Source: Omphalotus guepiniiformis (Eukaryota; Basidiomycota; Agaricomycetes; Agaricales; Omphalotaceae). From it: DNA of 64,000 nucleotides. The stretch spans positions 992,001 through 1,056,000 of the forward strand of contig JAQOOI010000079.1 of assembly GCA_028554645.1 (NCBI GenBank). The letters are read 5' to 3'. The position numbers and the translations under genes are program-made. The notes under the pieces were generated by a model. It searched no databases, was not told the DNA's origin, and saw only the letters and a list, made by a program, of their open reading frames with translations. Of the stretch, positions 58,008 to 64,000 are shown piece after piece (position 1 is the first letter of the stretch; each line of letters begins with the position of its first letter).

Positions 58008-59117
58008 ATGTCTTTATCACTATCTGCACCAGTCATTCAAATCCCAGTCGGTGTTCCTCCAGACGACCGAGTTCGTCTCATGCGCTCTACTCGAAAACTG
58101 GGCGCGATTTTGGGTACAACACCTCTGATTGACTCTTCAGAGTACGCTTCAGGAAAAATTGGTCTTAAACTCGTTTCATCTTCGAGTACTCAGCCTCTTC
58201 CTCGTCCTCTTGTTTTGAGGTTACAGGCTGTTCCTTTACCTCCTCGCTCAGGTTCAACTGCGAGTTTATCGAGACCATCGACGCCGCCGCCTCAGTTGAA
58301 GTTACTTCCGTCGATACCGCTTTCACCGCTCTCGCCTACATTTTCGATTAACACGGTGTCGTCCAAGGATGACTTGTCGACGGTTGGAATCGATGCGCGT
58401 CGAAGGAGGAAGATGGCGAAACTCACGAGGACTCTAGGCGAGAATATCCCACCTGAACTCGTCTTTCCTTCCTCCTCGTCAAAGACGGAACAGAGACGAA
58501 CACGCCATCGAAGTTCGAGTGTAGGATCCCTCGCTCATCTTTTATCTTCCTATTCAACTTCCATTCCCAATCCCAATCCCAAGAAAGACGAAAAAGGATC
58601 AGATTCCCAAATACATCCAGCTGTACTTACTAAAAAACCTTACTCGCATCTTACTACTCCCGTGAAACGCTCTTCGTCTCTTCATTTACCTCACTCACAT
58701 ACGCAAACTCGATCGATGCCTTCAGCACCGAGACCTTTACAACCATACACACGATCCAGACTCGCTTCAAATCCTACTCCAGCCCGCTCATTATCAACGT
58801 CAGCGAAAACCCCACGACCGCGACCGCTCCCCGTCGTCCCACCTACCAAAAGAGCGATGTCTGGAACGGGGTACGATGCAGAGATAGGGTATCACATCAT
58901 ACGCGCCGATTCGCTTCCTTCATCCTTTGATTCGGAGCGTACATCCACATCCACATCCACATCTAGTTCGCGTGAGCGGGTGAATTCGGATGGTGTGGTT
59001 GGTGGGGAGTTTGAGGTAAGAGCGTATGGGAGGAGAAAAGAAAAAGAGTGGTCTGGGGAATGGAATAAGAAGGATATGGATATTGTTATCAATCGGCTTA
59101 GGGGATTGAAAGCTTGA
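58008..59117 (+). CDS. Disordered Ser/Pro/Arg-rich protein with conserved N-terminus
   Basis: Intronless. I start at the ATG at 58008 (MSLSLSAPVIQIPVGVPPDD); a longer in-frame Met at 57879 would add residues from what looks like 5' UTR. The N-terminal segment RLMRSTRKLGAILGTTPLI looks conserved in basidiomycetes, and RRRRKMAKLTRTLGENIPPE is a second ordered-looking block. The rest is low complexity (Ser, Pro, Thr runs) with basic patches, ending YGRRKEKEWSGEWNKKDMD and RLRGLKA. About 369 residues. Function unknown. Confidence 0.68.
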   Translation: MSLSLSAPVIQIPVGVPPDDRVRLMRSTRKLGAILGTTPLIDSSEYASGKIGLKLVSSSSTQPLPRPLVLRLQAVPLPPRSGSTASLSRPSTPPPQLKLLPSIPLSPLSPTFSINTVSSKDDLSTVGIDARRRRKMAKLTRTLGENIPPELVFPSSSSKTEQRRTRHRSSSVGSLAHLLSSYSTSIPNPNPKKDEKGSDSQIHPAVLTKKPYSHLTTPVKRSSSLHLPHSHTQTRSMPSAPRPLQPYTRSRLASNPTPARSLSTSAKTPRPRPLPVVPPTKRAMSGTGYDAEIGYHIIRADSLPSSFDSERTSTSTSTSSSRERVNSDGVVGGEFEVRAYGRRKEKEWSGEWNKKDMDIVINRLRGLKA

Positions 59118-60511
59118 GCTTTGAGCTTTAGGTCGAGGTTTGGTGCTTGTTCTGGGGGTTTATATCTTTTTCTTTTTTCCCTTTTGATGGAGGGGCTGCG
59201 CATTGTGTCCCGCCCCTACCACTTGCCTTTTCACTCCGAGTCACTCTATCCCATTTCTCATTCTTACTCTTGGTCTCGGTATATTTCAATTAATTTCATA
59301 CCCCCAGCATTCTATACCGCATCATAACGCATCGCATCAGTGTCCTATCCTATCTTTTCATGACTGCATTCATCTTCTCTTTTCCTCGATTTGCATTTTC
59401 TTGGTTTCTTTCTTTTTCTTTTGCGCGTACATGTATAATATCCTACCTATTCTTCCTGTCCAGTGTCTACCACCGCGTACATGTCCGTTTTGTTGCTCGA
59501 TTACTGTGTCCGTGTTGGTACGTACTACTTTACATTAGATGCTTTGCACTGCTGGTATGTGTGATAGCTTTGCATATAATATAAACGCTTCGTCGGCGCG
59601 TCTTTGTTTTTCCTCGCGTTAGTCCACTTACATAATCAAGATGAGGTGAACTGGCAGTGCCCATTTTATCAGCTGAGCCCCTTCACTAGGCCGACTTCGA
59701 CTTTTTAGTATTTCCACCCCCACCTCCAAGGCTCCACCTCCACTTCCTATACATTCACTGCACCTGCGAATATGTCATTGTGTCCGAGACGGTCCTAGTT
59801 CACCGTAACTGGGGGCTGCTGGATACTAATTATAGCGGTTACGTCTCTCGGCACTGCAGGCCCACCTTGGTGTAGCCCTCTCCGCCTGGAAATTTCTCTG
59901 GGCATCATCAAGGCATCATGCAGTGAAGGCGGGGTTTATTCTGTAAGTTATAGATTAGATCACCTGTCGCTCCAGCTACTCCCTTATCTACTCCCTTGCG
60001 TGGGTTCGTATAATACAGAATGTCAAGTCCGAACAAACTTCCGTGACGAGATTATGTTCTTGTTCATATGGTCTAATGATTCTAAACTTCAAAGCAGCGG
60101 AGACACGTAGAACTGTGCCTTTCAACCTTAAATACTGTATTTAAATTTTATCGCTCCTCACGCGTAAGTGATGTCCAACCGCTGATATCAGATATACTTA
60201 CATTCATCTCTCTTGAATCTCTTGCGCCACCGGAGTATACTATACCCCACACATTACACTACATTCTGAATCTCTGGATTTCTTCGTCACTTCAAACCAA
60301 GAATACACCCTCCGACCTTTGGGGGGCGGTCCAGTGATAAGTACTCACAAGTTAACGAAACCCCCCTTGCGTTATCCTCCCATGACTTCATGCCAGTGGT
60401 ATTCCTTCACAGGTGATTTGCATCTCGGAACACGTTGTTGTCCTTGGTGTTGTATAAAACAGAACGCGTTTGGGAATAAACGACGTGAGTTCATCACCAC
60501 CCACCCAGAGA
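59118..60511. other. Long intergenic region upstream of the BTB gene
   Basis: 1.39 kb without a recognised gene; pyrimidine-rich downstream of the previous gene (59155-59470). Confidence 0.4.
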
Positions 60512-61746
60512 ATGGACGTGTTCGCGCGTTGTTCTCAATTTGACGTAAATCCAGATGTTTTCACAGCTCCTTGCGTCAAAGACGATTATGTTAATGTCAA
60601 TGAGAACGAGGGCGGAAGAAGTAACTTCAATCTCGAGGATTGGCTGGATTTTTCAGCTATAGACGAGTTGTCGATTTCTAAAATATTGCCTCCGAAGGAT
60701 AGCTATTTGGTGGGTGATTCCCTTTATTCTCTGTATTCCAGCTTTTAAAAACGCAACGCCTTGTTTAGAGCCGTTCATCGCATACTACTAGTACTTCGCT
60801 CACGATCTCTACTACGTTTTCACCAAAATTCGATGACCCGTTCTGGCCTCTTCCGGATGTTGTCCTAATCGCGACCGACTCGGCCATATTCTACGTCAAT
60901 CAACACCTACTGTTATCTGCTTCGTCCAACGCCTTCCGAGGACTCTTACCTATACTTTCCGAGGATAAGACAAAGCGCGTCTGCTTCGTCCAAGAGTCCG
61001 CTTCGGTACTAAACACAATTCTCCACATCTTCTATGGGTTATATAGCAGCACGGAGTGCTTTCCGGATACCGCTACACTCCTCATAGCGGTAGATCATTT
61101 ACCTACGTATGGCATTTCCCTACAATCTTGGCTGCAACCCTCTCATCCTCTCTACACACTCCTCATCTCGCAGGCACCATTATCACCGTTCGATTTCTAT
61201 GCGCTCGCTGCGCATCATGAAATTGAACATCTCGCCGTGGCGGTTTCGGCTTATACGCTACAACATCCTTTATGGGTTGTTAGTGAAGAGTTGACGGAGA
61301 GGATGGGATCGTTCTATGCTATGCGGTTATTCCGCTTGCATTCAGAACGCAGGTCGGCTTTTGAGCGATCACTCATGCCTCCGCCTCCTTTTCATGAAGT
61401 AGCTCACAAATGTAGCATCAAAACCCAGAACGAGATGAGGTATGCGTGGGCGGAGGGTGTAACGAGCTGTTTACAACGGTTATTACAACAAGGCATGAAT
61501 TCCATCTTTTATTTGCAGGTCTTACATCCAAACCATGGACCAGGAGGAGATTTGTCTTCGTATGAAATTCTACCTATTTTTGAAGTTGCAATGGGGAAGA
61601 TCTCTTGTCAGGTCTGTAAAAAGACTAAAGATGATCATCTGAATAAGATTTTGGTGCAAAAATCACTTGCAAAGGTGTGTTTTCTTCTGTGATTGTCTTC
61701 TTTTTGCTTTGATTGACGACTTGTATTCTGGCAGTGTACAATCTGA
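60512..61746 (+). CDS. BTB/POZ-domain protein (Agaricomycete family)
   Basis: Starts MDVFARCSQFDVNPDVFTAP in an acidic exon, joined across a 60-nt intron (60709-60768) to SRSSHTTSTSLTISTTFSPK. The BTB fold follows: PLPDVVLIATDSAIFYVNQH, LLLSASSNAFRGLLPILSED, TILHIFYGLYSS and LLIAVDHLPTYGISL. The C-terminal region has FDFYALAAHHEIEHLAVAVS and a Cys pair CQVCKK. The unspliced last frame would end KVCFLL, but an intron 61676-61734 gives KILVQKSLAKCTI, matching the usual family ending, so I place the stop at 61746. BTB proteins often bridge cullin-3 ligases or act as adaptors; no substrate domain is seen. Confidence 0.8.
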
Positions 61747-62522
61747 TCTGAAATGACAACATGCATGAGCTATACACTTCACAGCTCGACATTACCCCCC
61801 TTGGTTTCTGTAGGCTTGTGATTTTTATACATGAACACTTACTTGTATATTCTGTATTTACAAAACATCCAATTGCTTTGACACCCCTTTACTACCTTAG
61901 GTCTGCATTATAAGGACCACACAATGAAGTAGGATTGAAATCAGAACAAGAGGTCTGAAAGCTGCCGGTGTTCTCCCTGCTTCAGGCACCTCATTTATTA
62001 TAACCCTTGTGCATTCACAAACCAAACACATTGACAGTCACAGCATGATCTGGTCTTGTCGCATGTGTCCTTAATTCTGCAGTGGCCGGGGGTGTGCTAG
62101 AAAATTCGACCAAGTTGCCATGAATTGAATCCAATTGTATTGAATACGCCCTCGTCATGGACTAGGAGCTTCGAGAGACTGCGTTGGCATGTTCCAAAGG
62201 GCAAACTTATGGAAGGAGGATCGACAGGCAGTGATGTATATATCTATGTCCTAATGGAGGCCACACTGTTTCTAACTACAACAAGTCTTTACGATAGTAC
62301 GTGCTCTGAAACAAGTTACAGTACGATAACCCCCTATCCCATAGTTGTGCTTCTACGGTCTACAGGCTATAGCTAGCAGTTTATTACATTTCCTCCGACT
62401 ATCCTAGAACTCCACCCACCAAGGCCCGCTCCCTTGTATCAAGCTACCGAGTACCGAGCACCGAGCCAAGAACTGGATTAATTTTTAAAAAAAGTAATTA
62501 ACGGCTTCCGTGGGGGAGTAAA
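61747..62522. other. Intergenic region upstream of the SH3-PX gene
   Basis: No gene recognised; small frame at 62125-62376 lacks motifs. Confidence 0.4.
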
Positions 62523-64000
62523 ATGGCAACTCTACCACGATCCTCCAAGTCGCCTGTTTCTAGCTCTTTTCTCCGACCGCAATCTGAATTCGATGCTGGA
62601 ATTAATACCTCTACGGCTTGGACACAACACAGGCGTGTATCGGGATCGTTAAGTGATGATGAACAAGTGGATGATGATTCTTCGGGTGATCGTCGCCCGG
62701 CGAGGGCTTTGTATGATTTTGAAGGAAAACCCGAGTTTAGAGAGTTGACTGTGCAGGCGGGTGATGAGCTTGAGGTTGTGAAGGAGGAGCTCGCTGATGG
62801 ATGGAGTTTGGTGAGCGATGTTAATGGTGAGATTGGGCTAGTACCTCGATCGTATTATATCGTAAGTTTCTCTTTCTTTCTCTCATGTAAATCTTACTGA
62901 TATCTCTTGTAGTTCACAGCCGAGTTCACTTCAGTTCCCGATCCCGATATCACTTCGCCTACGTCCAGCTCAACAGCAAGCAAGTTTCGACGTAAACGAG
63001 ATGCTTCATCTAGCTCGATAACCCCCAGAAACTCCGTTGCTACACCTGAATCCACATCACCCATCGTTCCTCAACACACTGGAGAATGGATGTTTCCTAG
63101 TTTCCGTCAAAGCTTACTCGGGGGGAAGAGCTTGAACCGATTTTCAAGCTTCGTAACAAGCGGAGCGGAGGAATGGGTGTTGAAGGGCAAGGCAGCGGAT
63201 ACGACTATAACACCAGCGACCGGTTCGGGCAGCGAAGGGACATGGTCTAGTCATTCTTTCCATGAGAAGCTCACCAGTATTACATCCGATGGGGCGGGCG
63301 AGGCAGCCGAGGACGATGAAGAAGAGATCGAACCTGATCTAGTGGATCCGGCTGGGGATAAAACTAGCGATGGTAGCAGGCTCAGTCGTCTAAGCTTGCA
63401 AGATGCGGATCGACACTACGTCGATGCAGGACATACATGGAAGTCCAAGCTACCCCCTTTCAGAATACTGGTTCACTCTCCCTCAAAGCGTACATCTATC
63501 CTTTCTGGTGCATACACGGTTTACAACGTGACCTCGTTATTCGAGGCACCATCATCTCGTTTTGGGAACGACGACGGAGATGATAACCCACCTGCGTCTC
63601 CAACGCGTCTAACTGTCCAAAGGCGGTTCTCTCACTTCGTCATTCTACACACTGCGCTCTCTCGTAGGCTTCCGGGTATTGCACTACCTCCGTTACCCGA
63701 GAAACAGTATGCAGGACGATTTAGTGATGATTTTGTTGAAGCGCGAAGGGGGGACCTTGAGAGGTATATTGGGAGGATTGTGAGGCATCCGATATTGCGG
63801 TATGCGGAGGTTGTGACGTGGTTTTTGAGCTGTGAGAGCGATTCGGTTAGTTGTGGACGAGCTCCGAGTATATTTCAGTGCTAATATTGTCTACGCTCTT
63901 AGGAATGGAAACGCCTGGCTTCTTATCATCTTTCACAACCAGCTGCAGGTCCCTTGTTCTACGCTCATGTCTTTCATCCAGCATTCAATCTCGATCTTGA
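62523..64000 (+). CDS. SH3-PX protein, sorting-nexin-9-like, truncated by the window end
   Basis: Starts MATLPRSSKSPVSSSFLRPQ. An SH3 domain follows: ARALYDFEGKPEFRELTVQA, then GDELEVVKEELADGWSL and GEIGLVPRSYY. After a Ser/Thr-rich acidic linker comes a PX domain: FRILVHSPSKRTSILSGAYT, TVQRRFSHFVILHTALSRRL with the phosphoinositide-binding RRFSHF, then GIALPPLPEKQYAGRF and RRGDLERYIGRIVRHPILR. An intron near 63846-63902 leads to EWKRLASYHLSQPAAGP and the beginning of what should be the BAR region, cut off at 64000. SH3-PX(-BAR) proteins act in endocytosis and membrane remodelling. A Bem1-like scaffold is the alternative, but only one SH3 precedes PX and the linker order fits SNX9. Confidence 0.82.

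Overview
This window is nuclear DNA of a mushroom-forming basidiomycete (Agaricomycetes). The evidence is dense short GT-AG introns of about 50-60 nt, small intergenic spaces, and lineage-typical families: a FunK1 kinase, a DUF6533-type membrane protein, an Agaricomycete BTB protein and a small secreted Cys protein. Assignments are from recognised motifs and hand-made splice models; no database search was run.

Layout. 1-5 kb: most of a PDR-type ABC exporter, open at the left edge. 6-13 kb: a KRE6/SKN1 glucan-synthesis protein and a UBE3D-like E3 ligase with a long N-terminal extension. 13.8-17 kb: a Zn2Cys6 transcription factor and a small secreted protein. 17-21.5 kb: farnesyltransferase alpha (-), a Yra1/ALYREF mRNA-export adaptor (-) with an unusually long intron, and a Pol III RPC7/Rpc31 subunit (+). 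22-33 kb: a multi-pass membrane protein, a GRAB-domain golgin (Rud3-like, -), an F-box protein, a CNH-only remnant of a Vps3/TGFBRAP1-like gene (-), and Sds23. 33-35.4 kb: cystathionine gamma-synthase.

35.9-42.4 kb is a nest of mobile DNA. A 6.57-kb hAT element keeps a perfect 8-bp target duplication and carries a decayed, split transposase. Its coding region is interrupted by a 3.76-kb insertion. Inside that lies a non-coding element with ~200-bp inverted repeats ending in CACTG/CAGTG, built from two rounds of (11-bp GTATAC minisatellite + ~0.7-kb block). Two smaller CACTG-type MITEs sit within it, each with a 3-bp duplication, one proven by an empty-site copy 1.3 kb away.

43-51 kb: a DUF6533 protein (-), a secreted type-B carboxylesterase, a tRNA-Pro-like gene, and a HAL2/MET22 3'(2'),5'-bisphosphate nucleotidase gene broken by a 537-bp MITE in an exon. 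51-56 kb is an accessory patch of orphan ORFs, a FunK1 kinase lacking the usual N-terminal region, and the 3' remnant of a Dal5-type permease. Next to that remnant (56.2-56.64 kb) is the most unusual block: about 400 nt of consecutive stem-loops, four of them presenting the same GGAACT loop on different stems, which looks like a structured RNA I cannot assign. 58-64 kb: a disordered Ser/Pro-rich protein, a BTB protein, and the start of an SH3-PX sorting nexin running off the right edge.

Functional links: cystathionine gamma-synthase and the HAL2-type nucleotidase both serve sulfur assimilation; KRE6, Rud3, the CNH remnant and the SH3-PX protein concern wall and secretory/endocytic traffic; Yra1, RPC7 and UBE3D are housekeeping. 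No biosynthetic cluster is visible.
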